Shown: positions 1-8,093, numbered from the stretch's first letter. The stretch: DNA of 64,000 nt from Eubacterium ruminantium (GCF_900167085.1 NZ_FUXA01000003.1:248001-312000), one strand, 5' to 3'. Numbers and translations are program-made. The notes: generated by a model from the sequence alone, not told the origin.

Positions 1-592
1 CAGCTGAAACAACCTCAAAGTAATTTGCTCCATTTATATCTATTCCAAAGCCTCTTAGAATAACTGCCATTACTATAATAACAGCCATAAATATATATAC
101 GAGCGCAGGACTTATCCTTCCAATAAGATTACCAACCCCCAGCATGATAAAAAGACATGGAATGGTTATTAGCAGCCACTCAACTATATAAGTTCCTATA
201 TATATTTTTCCAAAGATAGCATAAAGAAATATACAGCCTTCCACAAAGATCAGAAGGTTACTTAGTAGAAAGAAGCCGCCGATTATAACATTTCTTATCA
301 GCATTCTTTTCCGAATAGAGAAGCCTGTTACATCAGCCAGTACACTGACCTTCTTCTGTCTCTTTGAATAAAGATTTGAAAGAATAAAGAAACTTACAAG
401 AAGTGAAACCATAGTAGTTTTTCCAAGGAATGCTCCGAAGCTCCAGCCTGAGAAGGGAGCTGTGTCAGATATTCCAAGTATTATCTCACTTGATAGAATG
501 AGATAAGAATATATAAGTTCAACTATTAACATAGCAAATACATATGGTTTTAGCAGAATGATCTTAAGATCATATTTAAATATCTTACTCAA
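1..592 (-). CDS. ABC-2 type permease-like membrane protein (3' part cut by window edge)
   Basis: About 197 codons run from a TTG at 592 off the left edge of the window. I chose TTG because no ATG lies near the 5' end in this frame, a purine-rich GGAGG motif sits about 10 bases upstream, and the resulting protein starts MSKIFKYDLKIILLKPY, like many ABC-2 permeases. The translation holds several hydrophobic stretches (around residues 12-30, 42-60, 87-110 and 117-140) separated by short basic loops such as SNLYSKRQKKV. It overlaps the stop codon of the peptidase-like gene upstream by 8 bases, so the two are probably co-translated. It has no sequence feature that fixes a substrate. Membership of an ABC exporter is inferred from topology and from the two-component system next door. 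Confidence 0.6.
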   Translation of the reverse strand, partial: MSKIFKYDLKIILLKPYVFAMLIVELIYSYLILSSEIILGISDTAPFSGWSFGAFLGKTTMVSLLVSFFILSNLYSKRQKKVSVLADVTGFSIRKRMLIRNVIIGGFFLLSNLLIFVEGCIFLYAIFGKIYIGTYIVEWLLITIPCLFIMLGVGNLIGRISPALVYIFMAVIIVMAVILRGFGIDINGANYFEVVSA

Positions 593-1439
593 TCTCCAAA
601 TCCTCCTCTGTAAGTCCGGCTATATCCAGAAAATCCTGCATTGTACAGCCAGTTTCTAACTCCTGATACTCTATGTTTTTTGAATATAATTCTTGCAGCA
701 CCTTGTCCATCTCTTTTTCTCCGCCAAGCCTTTCCTCTGCTTTAAGAAGCATAAGTGGCATAAGACTGTATTTTTTTAGAGAAGATACACTTGTTTCTAT
801 ATCAGCTCTATAACTATCCGGGAGCTTATCTAAATACTCCGGATGTCTGTAGTAGAAGTTATTATTCAGATGCTTAACATCCTGCTTCCATTTATCCACA
901 TAATACTTCTCTGCATATAGTTCACCGTATTTTTCTTTAACTATTCTATATGTAGTAAATACCGTAAGACCTTCCGCTGACCATAAGCCATCATCTTCAA
1001 ATTTCAGTCCAAGATCTCCCCAGTATAGATGAATAATCTCATGCATGAAAGTTTCATTCATATTGGTTCCGGCTTTACTATCCTTAAGAGTACTTGGCGA
1101 CATGAAATCTTCAGACATCGCCACGACCCCATTTCGGGCATATCCACCACCATTTTCAGCACTAGTTTGAATAATCTTTATATCAGGCACTTCTATTCCA
1201 TCTGAGTATTTATTAATCTCACCTATATGTTTATCACAGTATTCAAATACATCACATATGGCTGCATCAAGGTCATTACTCTTAACTGTATCTGCATATT
1301 TAGAGCTATATTTAAAGTAAACATCCTCTTTCGAATAAGATACTTTATCAGAATTATATGAGCCTGATACCAGATTCCCCGTTACATAGTCAGCTTTCCA
1401 GCAAACAGTACCATCATCATTTTCTCTCTCCCGTTTCAT
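585..1439 (-). CDS. M1-like gluzincin metallopeptidase domain, probably lacking its N-terminal part
   Basis: The 284-residue product carries the full zinc signature of M1 aminopeptidases: HEIIH at residues 133-137, then exactly 18 residues, then the third zinc ligand Glu156 in WSAEGLTVF. A later segment, YSLMPLMLLKAEERLGGEK, resembles the helix that carries the catalytic tyrosine in this family. The usual GxMEN exopeptidase loop is replaced by GGGYARNGVVAMSED, so classic aminopeptidase activity is doubtful. The ATG at 1439 has no good ribosome binding site and no signal peptide follows it. The frame stays open upstream for about 25 codons without a start codon until a TAA inside the histidine kinase gene. 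It may therefore be a 5'-truncated remnant of a larger membrane peptidase. It overlaps the permease-like gene downstream. Confidence 0.65.
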   Translation of the reverse strand: MKRERENDDGTVCWKADYVTGNLVSGSYNSDKVSYSKEDVYFKYSSKYADTVKSNDLDAAICDVFEYCDKHIGEINKYSDGIEVPDIKIIQTSAENGGGYARNGVVAMSEDFMSPSTLKDSKAGTNMNETFMHEIIHLYWGDLGLKFEDDGLWSAEGLTVFTTYRIVKEKYGELYAEKYYVDKWKQDVKHLNNNFYYRHPEYLDKLPDSYRADIETSVSSLKKYSLMPLMLLKAEERLGGEKEMDKVLQELYSKNIEYQELETGCTMQDFLDIAGLTEEDLEIE

Positions 1440-1494
1440 TTCATCTGCTTCAATTAGTGGTGTGTCTGTGGGAAATGTGGAGTTTTCGTGAAGA

Positions 1495-2832
1495 TTATAT
1501 CTGCTCCACCTTAAACTTTACTCCATCCTCTGTATTCTCAATCTTATACTCCGCTCCGAACATTTCCAGAACCATTCCAGTTATATAAAGTCCCAGCCCA
1601 CTGCCGTCCTTATTACTGGTGTCTGCCCTATAAAATGCTTCAAAAAGATGAAGCAAATGCTGTTCATCTATATGAGCTGGAGAATTGGTAATCGTCAGGT
1701 TTACTTTGCCCGATTTATTCTCAGCTTCCTTCTGACTTTCAAGCCGAACGGAAACCTTACCACCTTCCGGAGTATACTTAAAAGCATTTCCAAGTATATT
1801 TCCCAGTGCCTTTTTTAGAAGCTGTTCATTACCTCTAAAGCCCACATTATCCGGCACTTCATATTCCAGCTCAATATTCTTCTCCGTGATAAGTCCATCA
1901 TAAAATGCAATCTCTTCATCCAGTATGCTGTCTATCTTCACTATCTCCTGAGAATCCATATCTCCCATATCTATATGGGACACAAGAAGAATCTCATTTA
2001 TGAAGCTTACAAGCTCATTCAGCGTATTACTGCATTTTTCAAGATACTTGTCTCTATCCTTATAAACTCCTATACCAGAACGCATGCCTTCTATCTGCCC
2101 GATAACAACTGAGATTGGCGTCTTTAGTTCATGGGATACTCCTGAGAAAAACAGCATCCTTCTTCTTTCACGCTCTTTTTCAAGAGTTATCTCATTTTTC
2201 AGATATAGATTCTTATCACTGAGCTTTTCGAGAGCGGCACTCAGTTCGTCCGAAAGCTTATTAAGACTCTTTGCCAGTCGACCTATCTCATCATCTCTTT
2301 CATCAGGACAATACCAGTCAAAATCCTGCTCCGCCATCCTCTCAGCTATCCTGCTCATTCGGACTATTGGCTTCTTCATATTGTATGAGAAAATACGGGA
2401 ACCTATAATGGAAAGAATCAGCGCTATTATCAGCACTGTAGGAATGCTTTTTATAATATTTTGCCGGAAGGACTGAGCTCTGTCGTCGCTCCTTGTAATA
2501 CATAGCATATACTCCTGCTGCTGATCACTGAAGTGAAGTGGATATGCTTCCTCTATCATGGAATCCTCCCGCTCAAGATAGTTCTCAGCTTCCAGAAGTT
2601 CTGTATATGTCCCTGTCCTGCTGGCAAATCCATGTATAAGTCTTTCCGCTTCAGCCTTTGAGAGATTCATACATTTATCAGCTAGTGTCTGAGACTCTGT
2701 CTCTATATATTCACGATTCTTCTTCACACTGGAATATGGTGTAACTAAAAACAGTGTCAGATAGACAGTTCCCATAATGAGTAGAGATAAGAACATAAAT
2801 GTTATAAATGTTTTTATGGTCATATTCTTCAT
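1495..2832 (-). CDS. sensor histidine kinase (HAMP, HisKA, HATPase)
   Basis: This is a membrane sensor kinase of 445 residues. It has two membrane segments (about 8-30 and 127-147) enclosing an extracytoplasmic sensor of roughly 95 residues, a HAMP linker (about 148-200), and a dimerisation helix with the phospho-acceptor His234 in SGVSHELKTP. The ATP-binding domain has an N box around Asn345/Asn349 (GNILGNAFKYTPEGG) and a G box DGSGLGLYI near 409-417. It starts 2 bases after the stop of the response regulator, so the pair is one transcription unit. The peptidase-like and permease-like genes follow it, which suggests that the pair controls an export or surface-stress module. The signal cannot be read from the sequence. 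Confidence 0.93.
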   Translation of the reverse strand: MKNMTIKTFITFMFLSLLIMGTVYLTLFLVTPYSSVKKNREYIETESQTLADKCMNLSKAEAERLIHGFASRTGTYTELLEAENYLEREDSMIEEAYPLHFSDQQQEYMLCITRSDDRAQSFRQNIIKSIPTVLIIALILSIIGSRIFSYNMKKPIVRMSRIAERMAEQDFDWYCPDERDDEIGRLAKSLNKLSDELSAALEKLSDKNLYLKNEITLEKERERRRMLFFSGVSHELKTPISVVIGQIEGMRSGIGVYKDRDKYLEKCSNTLNELVSFINEILLVSHIDMGDMDSQEIVKIDSILDEEIAFYDGLITEKNIELEYEVPDNVGFRGNEQLLKKALGNILGNAFKYTPEGGKVSVRLESQKEAENKSGKVNLTITNSPAHIDEQHLLHLFEAFYRADTSNKDGSGLGLYITGMVLEMFGAEYKIENTEDGVKFKVEQI

Positions 2833-2834
2833 AT

Positions 2835-3494
2835 TTAACTCAGCTTATATCCTATTCCTCTAACAGTATCAATGCAGTCACTCTCTCCCAGCTTCTTTCT
2901 TATATTCTTTATATGAGTATCAACTATCCTTGTATCCTCATAATATTCGTAATCCCAAAGCTTTGAAAGAAGTGACTTTCTGGTTACAACTCCGCCGCCT
3001 GCTTTCATCAGTTCAAAAAGTATATCGAATTCCTTCAGAGTAAACTCCGTATCTTTCCCATTTACCTTAACAGTATGCATACTTACATCCAGAACTATAT
3101 CTTTATGAGAAAGTTTCTCTGCTCCCATATCCTTTCCACTTCTCCTAAGGACAGCCTCAACCTTACTCACAATAAGTGGCATGGATGTGGTCTTGGAAAT
3201 GTATTCATCCACCTTCAGACTGTATCCCTTCAGCTGATCTTCTTCACTGAACTTAGCCGTCAGCATAATGATAGGAACATCCGTTTTTTTTCTGATTAGT
3301 TCACAAAGTGTAAATCCATCTATTTTAGGAAGCATTATATCAAGGATTATAAGGTCGAACTCCCTTTCCTGCATACTGTCAAAAGCTTCCAGTCCATCAT
3401 TTGCAGTTGTAACTGCAAAACCGGCATTTGAAAGAAAATTAACCAAAAGCTCTTGATAATCTTCATTATCCTCTACAACAAGAATCTGATTCAT
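2835..3494 (-). CDS. OmpR/PhoB-family response regulator
   Basis: The protein has 219 residues. It has an N-terminal receiver domain with the acidic pair Glu8/Asp9, phospho-acceptor Asp52 in LIILDIMLPKIDG and a conserved Thr/Lys further on (IIMLTAK). A winged-helix DNA-binding domain (about 125-219) ends in the typical VRGIGYKLS. The usual Lys near 102 lies in an ISKTTSMP segment, slightly unlike the common YITKPF. The start has a good ribosome binding site (AAGGA, 6 bases before ATG). It is the first gene of the kinase unit and has a near-consensus promoter about 80 bases upstream. It probably acts as transcription factor for its own operon and the exporter-like genes downstream. Confidence 0.94.
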   Translation of the reverse strand: MNQILVVEDNEDYQELLVNFLSNAGFAVTTANDGLEAFDSMQEREFDLIILDIMLPKIDGFTLCELIRKKTDVPIIMLTAKFSEEDQLKGYSLKVDEYISKTTSMPLIVSKVEAVLRRSGKDMGAEKLSHKDIVLDVSMHTVKVNGKDTEFTLKEFDILFELMKAGGGVVTRKSLLSKLWDYEYYEDTRIVDTHIKNIRKKLGESDCIDTVRGIGYKLS

Positions 3495-3571
3495 ATTCTA
3501 TCCTTCTATTCTCAAAAATTTTCTAATGTTACTATTCACGGTTAACTCAAAAAGCATTCTAATCACAAATT

Positions 3572-3601
3572 ATATTAAATCCTCATGAAAAACCATGTCA
3601 A
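3572..3601 (-). promoter_or_regulatory. sigma-A type promoter of the response regulator/kinase unit
   Basis: Read on the minus strand there is a perfect -35 TTGACA (3596-3601), an 18-base spacer and -10 TAATAT (3572-3577), about 78 bases before the response regulator start. No other comparable match lies in the interval. Confidence 0.6.
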
Positions 3602-3678
3602 TAAATTTACACGCTCTATATTTCAATTATATATGAAAACATATAGATAATAAATCTTCTCCGGAAAAACAGCTTAAG

Positions 3679-3708
3679 TTGAAATGTACTATTTTATTAT
3701 GCTATACT
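3679..3708 (+). promoter_or_regulatory. sigma-A promoter (extended -10) of the methyltransferase-hslO unit
   Basis: -35 TTGAAA (3679-3684), an 18-base spacer and -10 TATACT (3703-3708) preceded by TG, giving an extended -10. The methyltransferase gene starts 36 bases downstream with ribosome binding site AGGAGG. Confidence 0.65.
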
Positions 3709-3743
3709 TATTCAGCTTATGAATCACTTTTCAGGAGGAATAA

Positions 3744-4517
3744 ATGGATACAACGTACTCAAAATTTGCTCTTGTATATGACAATCTTATGGACAATATT
3801 CCATACGATGAATGGACATCATATCTTAAAAAGCTGCTGGATGACTACGATATCAAAGAGGGTATCATCGCTGAGCTTGGCTGCGGCACCGGTAACATCA
3901 CCGAACGTCTTGCCGAATATGGCTATGACATGATAGGTATAGATAATTCTCCGGAAATGCTGGACATCGCCATGCAAAAGGGAGCAGCAAATAAAAGCTC
4001 TTCTCTTTACCTGTGTCAGGATATGAGGGAGTTTGAACTTTACGGTACTGTCCGCGCTGTTATCAGCCTGTGTGATTCCATAAATTATATAACCGATAAA
4101 GATGATCTGGTCACTATCATGCGACTTGTAAATAATTATCTTGATCCGGGCGGTTTATTCATCTTTGATTTCAATACTCTTCACTACTACAGAGATGTTG
4201 TTGCAGATAATACTATCGCCGAGGATAGAGATGATATAAGCTTTATCTGGGATAATTACTTTGATGAAGACACAAATATAAATGAATTAGCCCTTTCCCT
4301 TTTTGTTAAGGATAAAGAAAGTGAATCTGATGATATTTATAAAAAATACAGCGAGCTCCACCTTCAAAAAGCTTACACTCTTGATGAGATCAAAGAAGCT
4401 ATTGCTGCTTCCGGTCTGGAATTCATCACTGCATTTAATGCTTTTACATCAAATGCACCGGATGAGGATTCCGAAAGAATCTATATTATCGCTCGTGAAA
4501 AAGGAAAAAATGTTTAG
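3744..4517 (+). CDS. class I SAM-dependent methyltransferase
   Basis: This 257-residue cytoplasmic protein has motif I AELGCGTGN at residues 43-51 and an acidic motif II (DMIGIDNSPEML) that binds the adenosine ribose. A DPGGLFIFDFNT strand-loop follows near 133-144. This is the general Methyltransf_25/11 fold. Substrate is not predictable; in Firmicutes such genes next to hslO are usually just called class I methyltransferases. Ribosome binding site AGGAGG lies 7 bases before ATG. hslO begins 23 bases after its stop, so the two genes form a short plus-strand operon under the promoter at 3679-3708 and end at the terminator inside the hslO tail. Confidence 0.88.
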   Translation: MDTTYSKFALVYDNLMDNIPYDEWTSYLKKLLDDYDIKEGIIAELGCGTGNITERLAEYGYDMIGIDNSPEMLDIAMQKGAANKSSSLYLCQDMREFELYGTVRAVISLCDSINYITDKDDLVTIMRLVNNYLDPGGLFIFDFNTLHYYRDVVADNTIAEDRDDISFIWDNYFDEDTNINELALSLFVKDKESESDDIYKKYSELHLQKAYTLDEIKEAIAASGLEFITAFNAFTSNAPDEDSERIYIIAREKGKNV

Positions 4518-4540
4518 ATATTACAATAAGGAGATTTATA

Positions 4541-5434
4541 ATGTCAGACTGTATAATTAAAGGCATGGCCCTCGGAAATGAGGTAAGATTTTTTGCCGCC
4601 TATACAACAGATATTGCTGAAAAAGCAAGACAGATACATAATACAAGCCCAATCTGTACAGCCGCTCTCGGCCGACTTCTTACAGCAGGCGCCATGATGG
4701 GCTCAATGTCAAAAAATGATTCCGATATCATTACACTTAGGATCACCGGAAACGGACCTGCAAAAGGTCTCACCGTTACCTCTGATTCTCATGCAAACGT
4801 TAAAGGTATTGTCTATGAACCCATTGTCGATCTTCCACCTAATCTTGAAGGTCACCTGAATGTTGGTGATGCTATCGGAGATGGTATACTCTATGTCATC
4901 AAAGATATCGGACTTAAAGATCCATATGTTGGACAGGTTCCACTTGTTACAAGTGAGATTGCCGAAGACCTTACTTATTATTTTGCAACAAGTGAACAGA
5001 TTCCTACTTCTGTTGGTTTAGGTGTTCTTATGAATCATGACAACACAGTTGATAAAGCCGGTGGATTCATTATCCAGCTTATGCCATTTGCAAGCGAAGA
5101 AACAATCAAAAAGATTGAAGACGGACTTGCAGGTTTCAAATCAGTTACATCTTTCCTCAGCAGTGCATTTCATGACAGATCAAAATCCGAAGATGAAATT
5201 CTTACTGATATGATGCGAAGCATCCTCGGAGATGATGTTCATGTCGAAGACAAGATGCCTACAGAATATAAATGCAACTGTAGCAGAGAGCGTGTCACAA
5301 AAGCTCTTATAAGTGTAGGACGTAAAGAAATCGAAAATATGATAAATGATGGTGAACCAATCAATATGCATTGCGAATTCTGCAATACAGATTATAAATT
5401 TTCCATCGAAGAACTTAAAGAACTGCTGGCTTGA
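4541..5434 (+). CDS. hslO: Hsp33 redox-regulated chaperone
   Basis: At 297 residues this has the full Hsp33 length. The N-terminal domain shows family hallmarks (a TSPICTAALGRLLTAGAMMG-type helix around 30-50). The C-terminal redox switch has CNC at Cys245/Cys247 and CEFC at Cys278/Cys281, the four zinc ligands. In the family, oxidation releases zinc, unfolds the C-terminal domain and activates the holdase that protects unfolding proteins during oxidative stress in the cytoplasm. Start: AAGGAG 8 bases before ATG. The last codons double as the left arm of a terminator, and the last 43 bases overlap the 3' end of queH on the other strand. Confidence 0.96.
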   Translation: MSDCIIKGMALGNEVRFFAAYTTDIAEKARQIHNTSPICTAALGRLLTAGAMMGSMSKNDSDIITLRITGNGPAKGLTVTSDSHANVKGIVYEPIVDLPPNLEGHLNVGDAIGDGILYVIKDIGLKDPYVGQVPLVTSEIAEDLTYYFATSEQIPTSVGLGVLMNHDNTVDKAGGFIIQLMPFASEETIKKIEDGLAGFKSVTSFLSSAFHDRSKSEDEILTDMMRSILGDDVHVEDKMPTEYKCNCSRERVTKALISVGRKEIENMINDGEPINMHCEFCNTDYKFSIEELKELLA

Positions 5435-6072
5435 CCGGCAGTTTTTCTTTCTCTTTCCATCTTTGAGAATATACATCCGCAGTAATCTTGTCTATAAAGG
5501 GAATACTCTTCCGAAAGCTTTATAGAATGTCTGTAACCATCTTTCTTTTTAAAGTCACTGAAAAGAAAGATAGGTCCACTGCCTTCCATTTCTCTTTCAA
5601 GTTCCATACCTATCTCATTTATCCATGATGATTTCTTGTAAGGGCTTATTGAAAGAGTTGTGGAGAAATAATCGAATCCATTCTCCTTTGCATACTTAGC
5701 CGTCTTTTCCATACGGAGTTTATAGCAGTCATAACATCTTTCATTTCCTTCAGGAAGATTCTCTCTTCCCCTGGCCATTTCGAAAAACTCTTCAGGACCG
5801 AAACCACCGTCCACTACCTTTGTTCCTGCTGCAAAATCACATTCGGTAACAAATCTTTTCAGTTCATCCAGGCGTTTATGATATTCTTCCTTATCATCAA
5901 TATTAGGGTTGCTGAAATAAACCGTAACATCAAAAAATTCGCACACAACTGACAATACATGAGAACTGCATGGTGCACAGCAGGCATGAAGAAGCAATGT
6001 AGGCTTTTTAATATCTTCCTGAGTCTTTTTTATATTATCTATTTGCTCTTGAAAATTTTGGTAATAATTCAT
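5392..6072 (-). CDS. queH: epoxyqueuosine reductase QueH (DUF208)
   Basis: QueH is the B12-independent reductase that converts epoxyqueuosine to queuosine in tRNA. The 226-residue protein has the family's cysteine pattern: HACCAPCSSHVL with Cys31, Cys32 and Cys35, and RCYDCYKLRME with Cys113 and Cys116. It also has the ATTLSISPYK-like segment FSTTLSISPYKKS. In the known QueH structure these cysteines hold an Fe-S cluster and nearby metal. Start: AAAGGA 6 bases before ATG. queF, which makes preQ1, also lies in this window at 14715-15209, so the queuosine pathway is likely complete elsewhere in the genome. Convergent overlap with hslO places a plus-strand terminator inside this coding region. 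Confidence 0.93.
   Translation of the reverse strand: MNYYQNFQEQIDNIKKTQEDIKKPTLLLHACCAPCSSHVLSVVCEFFDVTVYFSNPNIDDKEEYHKRLDELKRFVTECDFAAGTKVVDGGFGPEEFFEMARGRENLPEGNERCYDCYKLRMEKTAKYAKENGFDYFSTTLSISPYKKSSWINEIGMELEREMEGSGPIFLFSDFKKKDGYRHSIKLSEEYSLYRQDYCGCIFSKMERERKTAGQASSSLSSSMENL
5423..5446 (+). terminator. intrinsic terminator embedded in the hslO stop region
   Basis: CTGCTGG (5423-5429), a 5-base loop, CCGGCAG (5435-5441) and then five T. The hslO stop codon TGA (5432-5434) sits in the loop, so coding end and terminator are the same bases. Confidence 0.75.
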
Positions 6073-6104
6073 GTTTTTCCTTTCAAACCACCTTTATTTA
6101 TTGT

Positions 6105-6134
6105 ATAATATCACAAAGAAAACAAATCCTTCAA
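6105..6134 (-). promoter_or_regulatory. sigma-A type promoter of queH
   Basis: Minus-strand TTGAAG (6129-6134), an 18-base spacer and TATTAT (6105-6110), 33 bases before the queH start. No preQ1-riboswitch pseudoknot could be recognised in the short leader. Confidence 0.5.
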
Positions 6135-6181
6135 ACAATTTCTATAGTACAATTTTGAACATTTGGGTCATTTTTTAACAG

Positions 6182-6210
6182 TTGACTTTGTTGATAATAT
6201 ACAATATACT
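6182..6210 (+). promoter_or_regulatory. strong sigma-A promoter of the 77-residue gene
   Basis: TTGACT (6182-6187), an exact 17-base spacer and TATACT (6205-6210). It lies upstream of the AUG at 6272, which argues that the open frame before that AUG is untranslated leader. Confidence 0.75.
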
Positions 6211-6271
6211 GAACTTAGACGATATAAATAGGGTTATAATCGGGTTATATAATTTGTGGGAGATTTTGCTT

Positions 6272-6505
6272 ATGACGGTTGAACAGGCTATTAAAAAGTA
6301 CAAAATGGAACCGGTAAACGTTTATACCGCTAAGGTCAAAGCCAAAGAGTTAAACGTTGAAGAAGTTTTATACATGAATGTACAGAAGAATAAGTATGCA
6401 TATATCATAAGAGATGGTCCTCGTGGTACATATCTCTACAAAGACGAGAAAAGTATGTATACCAAATTATTTAAAGGTCTTAAGATGTACAAACTAGAGA
6501 CATAA
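6272..6505 (+). CDS. small monocistronic protein of unknown function (77 aa)
   Basis: I do not recognise the family. The product starts MTVEQAIKKYKMEP and is soluble, basic and lysine/tyrosine-rich, with no membrane segment or cysteine. It looks like a compact mixed alpha/beta domain: an N-terminal helix, the segment VYTAKVKAKELNVEEV, and the tail YLYKDEKSMYTKLFKG. Start choice: the frame is open back to 6182, but a strong promoter covers 6182-6210 and GGGAG sits 9 bases before the ATG at 6272. A perfect-palindrome terminator lies just downstream. A gene with its own strong promoter, ribosome binding site and terminator is very probably real and well expressed. Confidence 0.75.
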   Translation: MTVEQAIKKYKMEPVNVYTAKVKAKELNVEEVLYMNVQKNKYAYIIRDGPRGTYLYKDEKSMYTKLFKGLKMYKLET

Positions 6506-6523
6506 TATGATATATAAGCATTT

Positions 6524-6553
6524 AAACCGGACAGATATCTGTCCGGTTTTTAC
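6524..6553 (+). terminator. intrinsic terminator after the 77-aa gene
   Basis: A perfect 26-base palindrome, with arms AAACCGGACAGAT and its complement, is followed by a T-rich tract. It begins 18 bases after the stop codon. Confidence 0.85.
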
Positions 6554-6643
6554 TTATCTTCGTCGTATTTTATTCTTTTGTAATCCTGTCACACCAAGCA
6601 TATCATATATCAAATATATTATATTCTATATCTTATATATTCT

Positions 6644-7192
6644 TTACGCTTCTGCTCCCGTTTCATCTTCCTTCTTAGTCTTCTTTATATTCTTCACACT
6701 GAATTTTGACTTAAGGAATATCTTCATATGTTCAAGACAATTTTCATCAAGATCAAGTACAAGAAGAAGGTCGTTACCTGTAGTTTTTACATAAACCGCA
6801 TAATATTCTTCACCTTCAACCTGCTCTGTAAAATCATAAACATCAACCTTCTCACGTCTTGAGAGGTCATTTTTAACTTTATCAGAAAAAATGCTGTCGA
6901 GATTCTTGATATCCTCAACATCGATATGCATAAGTTCTTTTCTCTTCTTCGCAGATGCGATCTTAGCAATCTGAATATCACCATTTACAAGAGTATATTC
7001 ATATTCAAGATTCATCCATTCAAGTGTCTTAATGAAGAATAATCCACCTAATACAAATAAAATAAAAAACAGCATTGAGATCTTCATCATAAGAACGAAT
7101 GATCCAATAATAAATAAAACCGCTATAAACAGTTTAAACTTTGTTGCCGGTTCCGGTTTTCCGTATACCAGTCTCTCATTATATCTATCCAT
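6644..7192 (-). CDS. small two-pass membrane protein, DUF6106-like
   Basis: The protein has 182 residues. Two adjacent hydrophobic segments (about 20-36 and 38-55) follow a short N-terminal stretch containing YGKPEPATKFK. The rest is a cytoplasmic, charged domain with LEWMNLEYEYTLVNGDIQIAKI, resembling the small PH-like DUF6106 proteins of clostridia (family assignment from memory of the pattern, not tested). It ends in a lysine-rich tail. Ribosome binding site AGGAG stands 8 bases before ATG. It is followed by no obvious terminator and preceded by the 23-bp repeat array and ispF, which may share its transcript. Function unknown. Confidence 0.7.
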   Translation of the reverse strand: MDRYNERLVYGKPEPATKFKLFIAVLFIIGSFVLMMKISMLFFILFVLGGLFFIKTLEWMNLEYEYTLVNGDIQIAKIASAKKRKELMHIDVEDIKNLDSIFSDKVKNDLSRREKVDVYDFTEQVEGEEYYAVYVKTTGNDLLLVLDLDENCLEHMKIFLKSKFSVKNIKKTKKEDETGAEA

Positions 7193-7250
7193 TTTTATCT
7201 CCTACATATATGCAGTAATCTTACTGCTTTTTTCATCATTTCCTGTATAT

Positions 7251-7388
7251 TCAGATCAGCTGATTTCGTATACTCAGATCATTTAATTTCGTATATTCTG
7301 ATCGTCTAATTTCGTATACTCAGATCATTTAATTTCGTATATTCTGATCGACTAATTTCGTATATTCTGATTATCTAATTTAATAAAC
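7251..7388. repeat. six tandem copies of a 23-bp repeat downstream of ispF
   Basis: Units start at 7251, 7274, 7297, 7320, 7343 and 7366. The core is TCWGATC, four variable bases, then ATTTCGTATAY. Units 2 and 4 are identical and units 3 and 5 differ by two bases, so the array looks like duplication of a 46-bp pair. The ispF stop codon (7375-7377) lies in the last, degenerate unit. Confidence 0.9.
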
Positions 7389-7842
7389 AGATTGCCTGAC
7401 AGGAAATTCCAAGGCCTTCTCCCGTAAAACCAAGCCCCTCTTCTGTTGTCGCCTTAATATTGATATCATCCACACTTATCATAAGTGTATCAGCAATGAT
7501 CTTTCTCATCTCAGGGATAAATGAAGCCATCTTTGGTCTCTGCGCTATGATAGTCGCATCGATATTTCCAAACTTATATCCCTTTTCATCAAGCAAAGTT
7601 TTTACAACCTTAAGAAGCTCGATGCTATCGGCACCTTTATATCTTTCATCAGTATCAGGAAAATGCTTTCCTATGTCTCCCATAGCCGCAGCGCCGAGAA
7701 GCGCATCCATTATGGCATGTGTAAGACAGTCTGCATCCGAATGTCCAAGAAGTCCCTTGTCGTAAGGAATATTTACGCCTCCCAGTATAAGAGGTCTGCC
7801 TTCGACAAGCTTGTGAACATCATATCCCATTCCTATTCTCAT
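7375..7842 (-). CDS. ispF: 2-C-methyl-D-erythritol 2,4-cyclodiphosphate synthase
   Basis: IspF closes the cyclodiphosphate ring in the non-mevalonate isoprenoid pathway. The 155-residue product has the metal ligands Asp8 and His10 (MGYDVH) and His42 ([18 protein letters not shown]). It also has the [10 protein letters not shown] loop and the C-terminal [13 protein letters not shown] signature, and its length is normal for the family. I chose the ATG at 7842 over one four codons upstream (7854) because GGAG sits 7 bases before it and the protein then begins [10 protein letters not shown] as family members do. No ispD neighbour is present in the window. Confidence 0.97.
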   Translation of the reverse strand: MRIGMGYDVHKLVEGRPLILGGVNIPYDKGLLGHSDADCLTHAIMDALLGAAAMGDIGKHFPDTDERYKGADSIELLKVVKTLLDEKGYKFGNIDATIIAQRPKMASFIPEMRKIIADTLMISVDDINIKATTEEGLGFTGEGLGISCQAICLLN

Positions 7843-8037
7843 AATGTTCTCCATCTGTAATTTATTCTTTAAATTCTCTAATGAATATCCGCTTTTCAGA
7901 GAATTTATCTTCCAATTACTTATTATATAAAAATCCCATCAAACATGCAAATTAAACATCGTAAATATTTTCCCGAAATGCAGTACTGTAATTTTATATT
8001 TACGCGCTGTGATTTTCAATTTACTTATTATATCTTC

Positions 8038-8066
8038 TTTACTATTTGGGTAATTCATTGTAAAAT
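8038..8066 (+). promoter_or_regulatory. probable promoter of the TPM-like gene
   Basis: TTTACT (8038-8043), a 17-base spacer and TAAAAT (8061-8066), followed directly by the leader hairpin and the gene. Confidence 0.45.
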
Positions 8067-8073
8067 TATGAAG

Positions 8074-8093
8074 GAACAGGATTTATCCTGTTC
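8074..8093 (+). promoter_or_regulatory. leader hairpin (perfect inverted repeat)
   Basis: GAACAGGAT and ATCCTGTTC are separated by two T. The hairpin lies between the promoter and the ribosome binding site (8111-8117) of the TPM-like gene. It has no adjacent T-run, so it is more likely an RNA-stabilising or regulatory stem than a terminator. Confidence 0.5.

Noticed and set aside
6182-6271. Longer N-terminus of the 77-residue gene
   Set aside because: A consensus promoter occupies these bases, and a ribosome binding site precedes the ATG at 6272.
7251-7388. CRISPR array
   Set aside because: Units are contiguous with no variable spacers, and no cas genes are nearby.
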